The notes: generated by a model from the letters alone, not told the origin. A DNA stretch of 16,403 nucleotides from Arcobacter sp. (GCA_016744485.1 JADGEG010000022.1:1-16403), one strand, 5' to 3'. Counted from the stretch's first letter, positions 1-7,683 are shown. Numbers and translations: made by a program.

Positions 1-16
1 AAATTATAGTATTTGA

Positions 17-22
17 TATACT
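17..22 (+). promoter_or_regulatory. candidate -10 box of msrBA
   Basis: A TATACT hexamer lies about 28 bases before the msrBA start. It is followed by a purine-rich ribosome binding site (AAAGGA, about 39-45). No convincing -35 box is seen, which is usual for Campylobacterota housekeeping promoters. In such an AT-rich sequence a hexamer match alone is weak evidence. Confidence 0.35.
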
Positions 23-49
23 TAAGTTTTTAAGAAGTAAAGGAATAAC

Positions 50-904
50 ATGAAATATAATACTTTAAACAAAGATGAAAAATTAATCATAGAAGATAAA
101 CACACAGAAAAACCTTTTTCAGGAATTTATAATGATTTTAAAGAAGAAGGAATATATGAATGTAAAAAATGTAATAGTCCATTATATAAATCTAGTGATA
201 AATTTGATTCAAGTTGTGGTTGGCCTAGCTTTGATGATGAAATTATTAATGCAGTCAAAAAAATACCAGATATTGATGGTATGCGAACAGAAATAGTTTG
301 CAATAATTGTTTAGCACATTTAGGTCATATTTTTAAAGGTGAGTACTTAACAGCTAAGAATGTACGCCATTGTGTTAATTCACTTTCTTTATCATTTCAA
401 AGTTCTAAATCAAAAGAGCAAACATCAAGTTTTGCATATTTTGCAGGTGGATGTTTTTGGGGAGTTGAATACTATTTTAAAAATTTAAAAGGTGTTAGCA
501 GTGTAGTTTCTGGTTATATGGGAGGACATATCAAGAATCCTAATTATAATTTAATTTGTTCTGGTACTTCTGGACACTTAGAAGCAGTGAGAATTGAATT
601 TGATACAAGTCAAATATCTTTTAAAAGCTTAACAAAACTTTTTTTTGAGATTCATGATTTTACTCAAACAAATGGACAAGGCCCAGATATAGGCAATCAA
701 TATTTATCAGCAATATTTTATACAAATCAAGAACAAAAAAACGATTCTTTAGAACTAATAAATAATCTTAAAAATAAAGATTATAAAGTAGCTACTTCTT
801 TATACGAATTTGAAATATTTTATAAAGCAGAAGATGAACATCAAAACTATTATTATAAACATAATAACAAACCTTATTGTCACAAATACATTAAGATATT
901 TTAA
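50..904 (+). CDS. msrBA: bifunctional methionine sulfoxide reductase, MsrB-MsrA fusion
   Basis: Repairs oxidised methionine; the MsrB half reduces the R-sulfoxide and the MsrA half the S-sulfoxide. Residues 1 to about 118 are the MsrB domain. It has the zinc-binding pairs C38xxC41 and C84xxC87, the CGWPSF signature at 56-61, and the catalytic cysteine C108 in RHCVNS. A short linker (about 119-127) leads to MsrA, which begins with the GCFW signature, catalytic C135. A cysteine close to the C-terminus (PYCHKY) is a candidate resolving cysteine. There is no signal peptide, so a cytoplasmic location is inferred. The ATG is preceded by AAAGGA at good spacing. The B-then-A order is the less common arrangement of the fused enzyme. 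The gene appears monocistronic: ftr1 follows after 133 bases with its own promoter signals. Confidence 0.95.
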   Translation: MKYNTLNKDEKLIIEDKHTEKPFSGIYNDFKEEGIYECKKCNSPLYKSSDKFDSSCGWPSFDDEIINAVKKIPDIDGMRTEIVCNNCLAHLGHIFKGEYLTAKNVRHCVNSLSLSFQSSKSKEQTSSFAYFAGGCFWGVEYYFKNLKGVSSVVSGYMGGHIKNPNYNLICSGTSGHLEAVRIEFDTSQISFKSLTKLFFEIHDFTQTNGQGPDIGNQYLSAIFYTNQEQKNDSLELINNLKNKDYKVATSLYEFEIFYKAEDEHQNYYYKHNNKPYCHKYIKIF

Positions 905-980
905 AATAGATAGTTTAAATGATACAAATGGCTACACTAATATATATTGTTATTTTTAAACTGTAATTATATACTATTTT
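903..980 (+). terminator. nested inverted repeats after msrBA, possible terminator
   Basis: Two nested pairs of arms follow the msrBA stop. The inner pair is AGTTTAAA (912-919) with TTTAAACT (955-962); the outer is AAAATAG (903-909) with CTATTTT (974-980), ending in a T run. The 35-base inner loop is long for an intrinsic terminator, so a terminator role is only a suggestion. Confidence 0.3.
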
Positions 981-1011
981 AAGAAGGATTTTATCAATTG
1001 TTTGCTAAGAT

Positions 1012-1030
1012 GATAATGATTATTATAAAG
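1012..1030 (+). promoter_or_regulatory. candidate Fur box upstream of ftr1
   Basis: The 19 bases match the classical Fur consensus GATAATGATWATCATTATC at 15 of 19 positions, including the first twelve without a break. The site includes a GATAAT hexamer that could be the -10 box and runs into the ribosome binding site (AAAGGA, 1027-1032) of ftr1. A bound Fur dimer would therefore block transcription. The adjacent gene is an iron permease, so iron repression by Fur is a consistent inference. Confidence 0.6.
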
Positions 1031-1037
1031 GATATTA

Positions 1038-1856
1038 ATGTTTGCAAGTTTTTTGATAACATTTAGAGAAGGTTTAGAAGCTTTTTTAATTGTTGGAATA
1101 ATTCTTTCTTATTTAAATAAATTAGAAACAAGACAATTTAATAAATATATATATATGGGTGTCTTTTTAGGAATAGTCGTATCTTTATTTATAGCTTATA
1201 TTTTTCAAGTTATGCTTTATAGCATAGACAATGAACTTTATCAAAAATATCTCATGATAGGTATTTTACTTTTTGCAACATTTATTTTATCATATATGGT
1301 TGTATGGATGGCAAATCAATCAAAACAAATAAAAGGTCAAATCCAAAAAAATCTTAAAAAATTAATTGGTACAAAAAATATTATAGGTATGATCTTCCTT
1401 GCATTTTTAGCTGTATTAAGAGAAGGATTTGAAACTGTATTATTCTTTTCCTCACTTAGTCTTAATCAAGATCTTAATTTAAATGATGGTTTTATAGGGG
1501 CAAGTTTGGGTTTATTTTTATCTATTATTTTAGTGTATTTTTTAATGAAGGGAACAAAAAATATTCCGATTAGAGTTTTTTTTAAATATACAGGATTATT
1601 GATTTTGATAATAGCAGGTGGTTTATTTGGAAGTGCTGTATCTATGTTACAAGCTATCGAGATATTACCTACTTTTATATTAAGTATTTATGATATTGCT
1701 TATATTTTAGATGATAGAAGTTTAGTTGGTACATTTTTAAGAGCATTATTTGGTTATAACTCATCTCCTACACTATTACACTTTGTAGCTTGGATTTTTT
1801 ATATGTTTGTATCTATTACTTTATGGAAAAAAACATACGCATATGCTTCAAAGTGA
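1038..1856 (+). CDS. FTR1/EfeU-family high-affinity iron permease
   Basis: An inner-membrane iron permease of the Ftr1/EfeU (OFeT) family, 272 residues, close to E. coli EfeU in length. Both diagnostic REGxE motifs are present: R10-E-G-L-E14 in the first membrane helix and R128-E-G-F-E132 in the fourth. These acidic motifs are known to be needed for iron transport in the family. About seven hydrophobic segments are visible. No EfeO, EfeB or P19 partner is encoded in the window, so the periplasmic iron donor or ferroxidase must be elsewhere or absent. Translation starts at an ATG with AAAGGA six bases upstream. The last 14 bases overlap the start of the FAD-dependent oxidoreductase gene, suggesting co-transcription and coupled translation. 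The Fur-box candidate in front points to iron control. Confidence 0.9.
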   Translation: MFASFLITFREGLEAFLIVGIILSYLNKLETRQFNKYIYMGVFLGIVVSLFIAYIFQVMLYSIDNELYQKYLMIGILLFATFILSYMVVWMANQSKQIKGQIQKNLKKLIGTKNIIGMIFLAFLAVLREGFETVLFFSSLSLNQDLNLNDGFIGASLGLFLSIILVYFLMKGTKNIPIRVFFKYTGLLILIIAGGLFGSAVSMLQAIEILPTFILSIYDIAYILDDRSLVGTFLRALFGYNSSPTLLHFVAWIFYMFVSITLWKKTYAYASK

Positions 1857-3234
1857 TGTCCTAATAATAGGTGCAGGTGTTAGTGGATTAATAGCTGGAA
1901 TTGAACTTGCAAAGAATGGTAAAAGTGTTATAATTTTAGAAAAGCATTCTTGTGTTGGTGGACAGTGTAAAACTGAAATTTTAACAAAAAATAATGACAC
2001 ATATAGATTTGATTATGGTGGACATAGGTTCATTACTAATAATGAAAAACTCTTAAATTTTATAGAAGATATTTTAGGCGATGATTTACTTATTGCAAAA
2101 AGAAAATCAGTCATACTACATAAAAATAGAGTATATGAATATCCTTTAAATATTAAAAACCTTTTAAAAGTAGCACCTTTTAAACTATTATTTGCTAGTT
2201 TCATTGATAGTGTTAAAATCATACTAAATATTTCAAAACAAGATAATACAAACTTTGAAACATGGATTAGTTCAAGGTTTGGTAAAACTCTATACAATAA
2301 TTTTTTTGCACCATTTTCAAAAAAACTTTGGGGTATTGAACCTAAAAACTTAAGTTCTCATTGGGCAGATCAGCGTATTTCTTTACTTGACTTAAAAGAT
2401 GTTATGAAAAAACTTTTTTTCAAAAATAAAAAAACTGTAAGAACTTATGCTTCTACTTATAGATATCCAAAATATGGTTTTGGAACACTTCCTTTAAAAA
2501 TGGAAAAAATATTTAAAGACTTAGGTGGTAAAATTATAACTAACGAAGAAGTCAATAAATTTACTTTTGATAATAAAACTATACAATTAGTACATACAAA
2601 TACACAAACATATAAAGCAAAAGATATCATATCAACTATGCCTTTAAATGAGATGTCTTTAAAACTTGGATTTAACTCAGGTTTAAAATTTAGATCATTG
2701 AGGTTTTTATGTTTATGTTTAAATATTGAAGACTTTTCCCCTAATACTTGGCAGTATGTAAGTGATTATGATTTACTGCCAACAAGGATACAAGAACCAA
2801 AAAGACGATCAAATTATATGTCACCTAAAGGAAAAAGCTCCATTATGTTAGAAATTCCTTGTAATAAAGATGATAATATTTGGAATATGAAGGAAGATAA
2901 ATTATTAGAAATAGTTAAAAAAGATTTAAAAAGATTAAAATTTGACATAGAAGATAAAATAATAGATTATTTTTCATTTTCTACTGAACATGCTTATACT
3001 TTAATGGATATAAATTACAGTGAAAAAAGAGAGCAAACTATTAATTATTTAAATAAATTTGATAATCTAATAATGGCAGGAAGACAAGGAACTTTTAGAT
3101 ATATCTTTTTAGACACAGCTATGGAAACTGGTCTTATGGCCGCCCAATATATTTTAAATAAGAATATTACAAAAGAAAATATTTATAATCATAGGAATGA
3201 AAAAACTGTGATTGAAACAAAAAGTATTGTTTAG
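1843..3234 (+). CDS. FAD-dependent amine-oxidase-like oxidoreductase (protoporphyrinogen oxidase / UDP-galactopyranose mutase-like fold)
   Basis: A soluble flavoprotein of 463 residues. The N-terminal Rossmann motif G10xG12xxG15 is followed by the ribose-binding E33 and a GG pair, then by YGGHRF at 58-63. The C-terminal AGRQGTF...LDTAMETG segment is the second FAD-contacting motif of the amine oxidase clan. The pattern is shared by HemY-type protoporphyrinogen oxidases, UDP-galactopyranose mutases and many uncharacterised relatives, so the substrate cannot be named. I chose ATG 1843 because it puts the Rossmann strand at residue 5, as is normal; a TTG at 1807 would add 12 residues lying wholly within ftr1. 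The 14-base overlap with ftr1 suggests co-expression, although no functional link between the families is established. A weak GGA lies about 15 bases before the ATG. Confidence 0.8.
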   Translation: MLQSDVLIIGAGVSGLIAGIELAKNGKSVIILEKHSCVGGQCKTEILTKNNDTYRFDYGGHRFITNNEKLLNFIEDILGDDLLIAKRKSVILHKNRVYEYPLNIKNLLKVAPFKLLFASFIDSVKIILNISKQDNTNFETWISSRFGKTLYNNFFAPFSKKLWGIEPKNLSSHWADQRISLLDLKDVMKKLFFKNKKTVRTYASTYRYPKYGFGTLPLKMEKIFKDLGGKIITNEEVNKFTFDNKTIQLVHTNTQTYKAKDIISTMPLNEMSLKLGFNSGLKFRSLRFLCLCLNIEDFSPNTWQYVSDYDLLPTRIQEPKRRSNYMSPKGKSSIMLEIPCNKDDNIWNMKEDKLLEIVKKDLKRLKFDIEDKIIDYFSFSTEHAYTLMDINYSEKREQTINYLNKFDNLIMAGRQGTFRYIFLDTAMETGLMAAQYILNKNITKENIYNHRNEKTVIETKSIV

Positions 3235-3266
3235 TGCCTAAAGAGTAGCAAATAACTATATAAACT

Positions 3267-3292
3267 TTAAGGTACAATTTTTTTCACCTTAA
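3267..3292. terminator. hairpin between convergent genes
   Basis: TTAAGGT (3267-3273) pairs with ACCTTAA (3286-3292) across a 12-base loop with a run of seven T. It sits between the convergent ends of the flavoprotein gene and the channel gene and includes the channel stop codon. It may terminate both transcripts, but the stem is short and the T run lies in the loop. Confidence 0.4.
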
Positions 3293-4090
3293 TTTATCTT
3301 CTTTTAACTCTTTAATATCTTTTTTTAAAGATTGTATTTCTTCTAATAAAAGATCAAGTTTTAAACTATCTGCATGTATTTCTTCTTTCATATCAGCTTC
3401 TTGTAGTTTTTGCATCTCACCTATAATAACTGCAACAAAAAGATTAAAAAATACAAAAGCAGCAATAATAATAAAAGATATAAAATAAATCCAAGATAAA
3501 GGATATACCTCCATGGCTTCATACATAACATCAGTCCAGTCCTCAAAGGTTAAAACTCTAAAAAGTGTAAGCATGGATATTAAAAAATCTTTCCATAAAC
3601 CAGAGGGTAAATCAACAAAAAAGAAGCTTCCAATAATGGCATAAATATAAAATATAATAAACATCAAAATCACAATATCTATTATTGAAGGTATTGCTTT
3701 TATTAACATATCTATGATTTTTTTAAGCTCTGGCCTTGAAGTAAAGAGTCGCAAAATTCTAAAAACTCTTAAAAGCCTAGCTATTGCTGCATAACCTGAA
3801 GATTCAAGAGGTAAAAGAGTAACAAAAACAATAATAAAATCAAATATATTCCAATAAGACTTAAAAAAATTAAAAAACTTCTTCTCAGAAATCATCTTTA
3901 TAGCTAATTCAAAAACAAAATAAATTGTTACAAAATAATCAGCAAACAATAAAAATATAGAATATGTTGTCTCAACTTCACCTATCGTTTTAAAGCCTAA
4001 TATTGAAGCATAAATGATTATTATTAAAGTTGTTAAATTAGAAAACCATCTGGAGTCTCTAATCTTTTGTATATGATTAATGATTGTCAA
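3284..4090 (-). CDS. one-domain voltage-gated cation channel (BacNav superfamily) with a calcium-channel-like filter
   Basis: A 268-residue six-helix channel subunit, expected to act as a tetramer in the inner membrane. Approximate segments: S1 19-38, S2 44-66, S3 79-97, S4 101-117, S5 134-157, pore helix 166-180, S6 197-224. S4 carries R105, R108, R111 and R114 at every third position, the voltage-sensor pattern. The selectivity filter is T181-F-E-D-W-T-D187, against TLESWS in NavAb and NaChBac. The extra acids D184 and D187 match positions known to confer calcium selectivity. Residues about 228-265 form a charged heptad-like helix, as in the BacNav C-terminal coiled coil. The start is TTG, supported by AAGGA eight bases upstream and a 14-base overlap with the DUF423 gene; no suitable ATG lies in the first 60 codons. 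Being an ion channel is certain; ion preference is inferred. Confidence 0.93.
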   Translation of the reverse strand: MTIINHIQKIRDSRWFSNLTTLIIIIYASILGFKTIGEVETTYSIFLLFADYFVTIYFVFELAIKMISEKKFFNFFKSYWNIFDFIIVFVTLLPLESSGYAAIARLLRVFRILRLFTSRPELKKIIDMLIKAIPSIIDIVILMFIIFYIYAIIGSFFFVDLPSGLWKDFLISMLTLFRVLTFEDWTDVMYEAMEVYPLSWIYFISFIIIAAFVFFNLFVAVIIGEMQKLQEADMKEEIHADSLKLDLLLEEIQSLKKDIKELKEDKLR

Positions 4091-4478
4091 TTTTTAAATC
4101 CTTTAAACAATAAGCATTAAGTAAGAAAGAAATTATCATAAAACTTCCTCCAATAGGAGTAATCATACCAAACCAAGTGATTTGTAATATTGCTAAAGCA
4201 TATAGTGAAAAAGAAAAAAGAAATATACCTATTAATAAAAGATAAAAAGAAAGAATAACTTTTTTTGATTTTGGTAAAACATATACTAAAAAAGAAATAG
4301 CAAATAATCCTAAAGTATTATAAAACTGATATGAAACTCCTATTTGAAATACCTTCATAGAATATTCATTAAGGTGTGCTTTTAAACCATGAGCCCCAAA
4401 TGCACCAATGCAAATACTTAATGCCATCATTAAAGAAGAGATTATTAAAAATGTTTTTAATTCTTTTGTAATTTTCAT
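4077..4478 (-). CDS. DUF423 family small membrane protein
   Basis: A 133-residue inner-membrane protein of the DUF423/YgdD family, whose function is unknown. Four hydrophobic segments are visible at about 8-30, 54-70, 72-96 and 104-124. The family signature GAFGAHGL occurs at 25-32 and a conserved PIGG at 108-111. The length is normal for the family. The ATG has TTGGAG about ten bases upstream. The gene lies 55 bases after the phosphoribosyltransferase gene, and its last 14 bases overlap the channel start, so all three are probably one transcript. The overlap with the channel suggests coupled translation, but I see nothing that shows a physical partnership. Confidence 0.88.
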   Translation of the reverse strand: MKITKELKTFLIISSLMMALSICIGAFGAHGLKAHLNEYSMKVFQIGVSYQFYNTLGLFAISFLVYVLPKSKKVILSFYLLLIGIFLFSFSLYALAILQITWFGMITPIGGSFMIISFLLNAYCLKDLKIDNH

Positions 4479-4533
4479 GTTAAATTTACTCCAATATTTT
4501 TATGAAATATAGCAAATTAACATTATAAAAAGA

Positions 4534-4980
4534 TTAACTTATGTCACTTTCCCAAAAAAAGTTTATCCAATGTGTAGCTTCATTTATTGTAAAATCTGGT
4601 TTAAATATAGCTGTTTTTTTATAAAATAATGTGGCTGTTTTACAAGTAGTATGTGGGAACTTGTCATTTATTAGTTTTGTTACAGTTTTTAATGTCTCTC
4701 CTGAGTCTACTATATCATCAACGATTAGTATTTTTCTTGCATTTTTTATATCTGGAACATTAAAGATTTTAATCTTATCTTTTTTGATATTATTTTCATA
4801 ATAAATAGAATTTAATGTATATAAATTTCTGATATTTAAAGCTTGTGCCATATGATGAGATAAGCTTAAACCACCTCTTGCAATAGCTAAGATAACATCA
4901 GGTTCAAACTGTTTGCATTTGTTTACTAATTTTTGAGTATCATTTTTAAATAAATCATAAGTATAATTAAAAGTATTCAA
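4534..4980 (-). CDS. purine-type phosphoribosyltransferase (xanthine/hypoxanthine-guanine class)
   Basis: A cytoplasmic type I phosphoribosyltransferase of 148 residues that should join a nucleobase to PRPP in purine salvage. The PRPP-binding loop ILIVDDIVDSGETL spans about 84-97, with the acidic pair D88-D89. A small motif ARGGLS (34-39) corresponds to the pyrophosphate-binding loop. The C-terminal WINFFWE resembles the aromatic tail seen in the xanthine/guanine enzymes, so a Gpt-like role is the best guess; the preferred base cannot be read off. The start is TTG at 4980, with AAGG six bases upstream and a TATAAT box further out. It heads the minus-strand group with the DUF423 protein and the channel. 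Confidence 0.85.
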   Translation of the reverse strand: MNTFNYTYDLFKNDTQKLVNKCKQFEPDVILAIARGGLSLSHHMAQALNIRNLYTLNSIYYENNIKKDKIKIFNVPDIKNARKILIVDDIVDSGETLKTVTKLINDKFPHTTCKTATLFYKKTAIFKPDFTINEATHWINFFWESDIS

Positions 4981-5001
4981 ATACAGCCTTATTTTAGTTT
5001 T

Positions 5002-5007
5002 ATTATA
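5002..5007 (-). promoter_or_regulatory. candidate -10 box for the phosphoribosyltransferase group
   Basis: A perfect TATAAT on the minus strand lies about 22 bases before the TTG start, giving a short leader. No clear -35 box is seen. The 110-base divergent interval it shares with ciaB must hold promoters for both directions. Confidence 0.45.
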
Positions 5008-5044
5008 AAATAATTCAACTTAAATCTAAATCTTGCTAAACTTC

Positions 5045-5050
5045 TACAAT
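5045..5050 (+). promoter_or_regulatory. candidate -10 box for ciaB
   Basis: TACAAT (five of six consensus positions) lies about 40 bases before the ciaB ATG, followed by a T-rich stretch and an AAGGA ribosome binding site around 5073-5077. No -35 box is obvious. Support is positional only. Confidence 0.3.
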
Positions 5051-5090
5051 AATTATTTTTTACCATGATTAAAACAAGGATAAAAGAACT

Positions 5091-6965
5091 ATGAATAAAG
5101 ATAAATTTTTACAAGATTTACAAGAAGTATATGAATTTTTAAACCTACAAAAAGAAAATGTTAATAGATTAATTCAACATTTTGAAAATAAAGAATATGA
5201 TAAATTAACTATCATTGATGATTTTGCAAAAACTTTAGATATTAAAATGAATGATGATTTATGTTTTGTACTTATTACAAGATTAGTTAATTTAAGAGAT
5301 GATTCTTTTGTGCAAGTTCTTCAAAAATTAAATTTTGATGAAAAACAAATTATTTTATTACAAGAAAAAGCTTTTGTATTTGTTAGAGATTTTTGGCATG
5401 CAAAACATAAAAATACAATTGATTATATAAAAACAAATAATTTACTAACACCTTTTTATCAAAGTATATTTAAAGGAGTTTATAAAGTAGGTCTAAAAAT
5501 GTCAGCTTGGCAAAGCTCTTGGACTTCTCATATTATTAATGGAGTTAATAAAGATTTATTAAATCAATTTGACAAAGATGAAAAGAAAGTGTTTAATTAT
5601 TTGGAAAAAGAAAAACTTTTTGATATTGGACATAATCATATGATAGCAGACCGATCGTATTCTGCATTAGTAAAAGAAAAAGATACATATTATTCAAAAG
5701 CTTATATAGATGTTTTTAAGGTTCAAGTTACTCATGTAATTGATGAATTAGAAGAGTTTGAAAAAAACTTAATTGAATTAGAAGATGATATATATAATCA
5801 AAAATGGGAATATATTTTGTATATTCAAAATTTAATAAAAGCATTTGGTGAAAATAAAACTCATCTTTTAGTTTCAAGATGGGCAGATGTTGATAGGGCT
5901 TGGATGAAAATTACTAGCCCTATTCAAATAGGACATCCACTGGAATATTATGAAGACCATTTTAGAAAAGCTGTAGCAATTGAATGGGATATAAGACTTA
6001 CTAATCCTAATTTTGCACAAAATGATAATAGAGTAAATAAAATAAAATATGCTTTTGAAAATATATTTGATAAAATTAATAAGAATACAGAATATAAAAA
6101 TATTTATGATTTTTCATTAAAATCACTTGATAAAGTTCAATTATATGTGGGTAGACCTGCGATTTTTTTCGCTTCACAATTTAATGGACTTTTTTCAGCA
6201 CAAGTTGTACCAAATGATGAAATCGTATCAAAAGAAGAAGGTAAAAAGATATTTGCATTTTCTGATGAAATACTTCAAGTTTCAAAAGCTAAACCATTTT
6301 TAAAATTAAGTCAAGAATTTTTTGGACAAGAGTTTTTAAGCTTAGATAGAAAGTTTTTATTTAATAAAAAAGATGAATGGCATCAAGTTTATGATATCAC
6401 AACTATAGGGCATGAGTTTGGACATATATTATGGTGTGATGATAAAACAGAAATAGTTATGAATAAAACGGGTAATTTTAAAAATATTGAAGAATTTAAA
6501 GCTACAGCTGGTGGTTTAGTATCTTTGTTTTTAGATAATACAAATGAAGAAAGACACTTAGAAGCTCAAGTTCTAATTGATTTAATAAAACGATCAATAG
6601 GATTAATAGGCTGGATGGAAGTTAATGAAGTACAAGCATATTATTGTGAGGGTTTAATTCATTTGTCTGCTTTATTTACTTGTGATCTTTTAAAATGGAA
6701 AAATGAAAAACTAAGTATAGATTTATCAAAAACAAAATATGAAAACTTAAAAAAATGGTATATAAAAAATTATACAAATTTAGCAAAACATTATTTAGAT
6801 CAAAAAGATGCCTTAGAGTTTTTAAATCAATTTATAATAAAAGAAGAAAAATATTTTATGCCAATCAATAAAAACATCAATTCATTTGTTAAGTTTTATT
6901 TTAAAAGATATCAAGAAATAGGGCAAGAATTAGATACATTAGATAATAAATCTAATTATGTATAA
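5091..6965 (+). CDS. ciaB: invasion antigen CiaB family protein with a zinc-metallopeptidase-like motif
   Basis: A 624-residue soluble protein that I recognise as CiaB. The length fits, and the segments around WADVDRAWMK and YVGRPA are those of Arcobacter ciaB as I remember it from virulence-gene typing. In Campylobacter jejuni CiaB is described as an invasion antigen exported without a classical signal peptide; none is visible here. The sequence also carries H441-E-F-G-H445 followed by E467-E-F-K-A471, which is the layout of a gluzincin zinc site (HExxH plus a downstream glutamate) and recalls the HELLGH...EECRA arrangement of family M49 dipeptidyl peptidases. Charged helices dominate residues 1-60 and 200-260. 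The ATG has AAGGA upstream. The gene stands alone, divergent from the phosphoribosyltransferase group. Virulence in this organism is not shown by the sequence. Confidence 0.88.
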   Translation: MNKDKFLQDLQEVYEFLNLQKENVNRLIQHFENKEYDKLTIIDDFAKTLDIKMNDDLCFVLITRLVNLRDDSFVQVLQKLNFDEKQIILLQEKAFVFVRDFWHAKHKNTIDYIKTNNLLTPFYQSIFKGVYKVGLKMSAWQSSWTSHIINGVNKDLLNQFDKDEKKVFNYLEKEKLFDIGHNHMIADRSYSALVKEKDTYYSKAYIDVFKVQVTHVIDELEEFEKNLIELEDDIYNQKWEYILYIQNLIKAFGENKTHLLVSRWADVDRAWMKITSPIQIGHPLEYYEDHFRKAVAIEWDIRLTNPNFAQNDNRVNKIKYAFENIFDKINKNTEYKNIYDFSLKSLDKVQLYVGRPAIFFASQFNGLFSAQVVPNDEIVSKEEGKKIFAFSDEILQVSKAKPFLKLSQEFFGQEFLSLDRKFLFNKKDEWHQVYDITTIGHEFGHILWCDDKTEIVMNKTGNFKNIEEFKATAGGLVSLFLDNTNEERHLEAQVLIDLIKRSIGLIGWMEVNEVQAYYCEGLIHLSALFTCDLLKWKNEKLSIDLSKTKYENLKKWYIKNYTNLAKHYLDQKDALEFLNQFIIKEEKYFMPINKNINSFVKFYFKRYQEIGQELDTLDNKSNYV

Positions 6966-7175
6966 GTATATTTAGTTTTAGTGTAAATTATATTATTAAT
7001 TATAACTTAAAAGAAGATATAGTAAGAAACTATGCTCAAGGTCTATCACAAAATATCAATATTGAAAAAAAAATGAGAAGTATTTTATGAACTACTAAAA
7101 AAATCAAAAATAGCTTCTATGATGAGTAAAAAAACTATTAAATAATGTACCATTACTCTACAGTTTGTTTTATAA
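6966..7175 (+). other. gene-free stretch, possible decayed coding remnant
   Basis: This part of the 283-base gap after ciaB has no intact gene. One plus-strand frame is open to a TGA at about 7090 and reads plausibly protein-like (ends LSQNINIEKKMRSIL). A second frame from about 7080 to 7145 reads EVFYELLKKSKIASMM. Together they could be a frameshifted remnant near an A9 run, but no start codon or ribosome binding site precedes them and I do not recognise the family. Chance open frames in AT-rich DNA are equally likely. Confidence 0.2.
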
Positions 7176-7213
7176 TAAATATGAATATTTTTTTATAAAA
7201 ATATTCATATTTA
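7176..7213. terminator. 17-bp perfect hairpin between ciaB and ridA, likely bidirectional terminator
   Basis: The arms 7176-7192 and 7197-7213 are perfect reverse complements with a four-base TTAT loop. The hairpin sits between the convergent ends of ciaB and the ridA gene, where a bidirectional terminator is expected. Each arm ends in a run of T or A next to the loop, but no long T tract follows the stem on either side, so termination is inferred from position and strength. Confidence 0.55.
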
Positions 7214-7248
7214 AAGTTACCTGTCTTCCTTGTTATATTTATTACCTA

Positions 7249-7683
7249 TCAAAGTTTTTTTACTGCACCAACTAATGCAATTTCAACTAAAGCATCTGAG
7301 GGTAGTGTTGCTACCCCAATTGCAGCACGACTTCCAATACTATTATTTCCTAACTCTTTTATCAATAAAGCAGATGCATAGTCTGCTATTTTTGAGTGTT
7401 TTTCAAAACCTTGTTCTGCATTGAGATAAACGGTTAATTGGAGAATTATAGAGATTTTTTCATTTTTATCCAAACAAGCCTGAAGGGATAATAGTGCATT
7501 TTTAGTTGCTAATTGCACTGCATCACAATAAATTTCAGTTGGACTAGTTGTTTTAATTTTTCCAAAATATTTAAGTTTTCCACTTTTACGTGGTGTCATT
7601 CCTGATGTATAAACTATGTCATTATGCCTAATTGCAGGTAGATATTGACCTTGTGGAATGGGCTGTGTAGTAATCTGACTCAT
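7249..7683 (-). CDS. RidA/YjgF family enamine/imine deaminase
   Basis: A 144-residue RidA-superfamily protein, which in known members hydrolyses reactive enamine and imine intermediates released by PLP enzymes. The conserved arginine that holds the substrate carboxylate is R119 in GSRAAIGV, and the family glutamate is E134 in ALVEIAL. This suggests a catalytically competent member rather than one of the Rid groups lacking the arginine. Proteins of this family form cytoplasmic trimers. The ATG overlaps the aminotransferase stop as ATGA, so translation is coupled and the RidA probably cleans up imines formed by that partner or a related pathway enzyme. GC content is higher than in the flanking genes, as in the aminotransferase. 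Confidence 0.9.
   Translation of the reverse strand: MSQITTQPIPQGQYLPAIRHNDIVYTSGMTPRKSGKLKYFGKIKTTSPTEIYCDAVQLATKNALLSLQACLDKNEKISIILQLTVYLNAEQGFEKHSKIADYASALLIKELGNNSIGSRAAIGVATLPSDALVEIALVGAVKKL

Noticed and set aside
2013..2297. 94-codon minus-strand frame inside the flavoprotein gene
   Set aside because: It lies wholly antisense to a gene with clear FAD motifs, has no recognisable domain, and is of the size expected by chance.
7230..7424. 64-codon plus-strand frame over the ridA end
   Set aside because: It is antisense to the well-supported RidA C-terminus; its leucine-rich reading is typical of a shadow frame.
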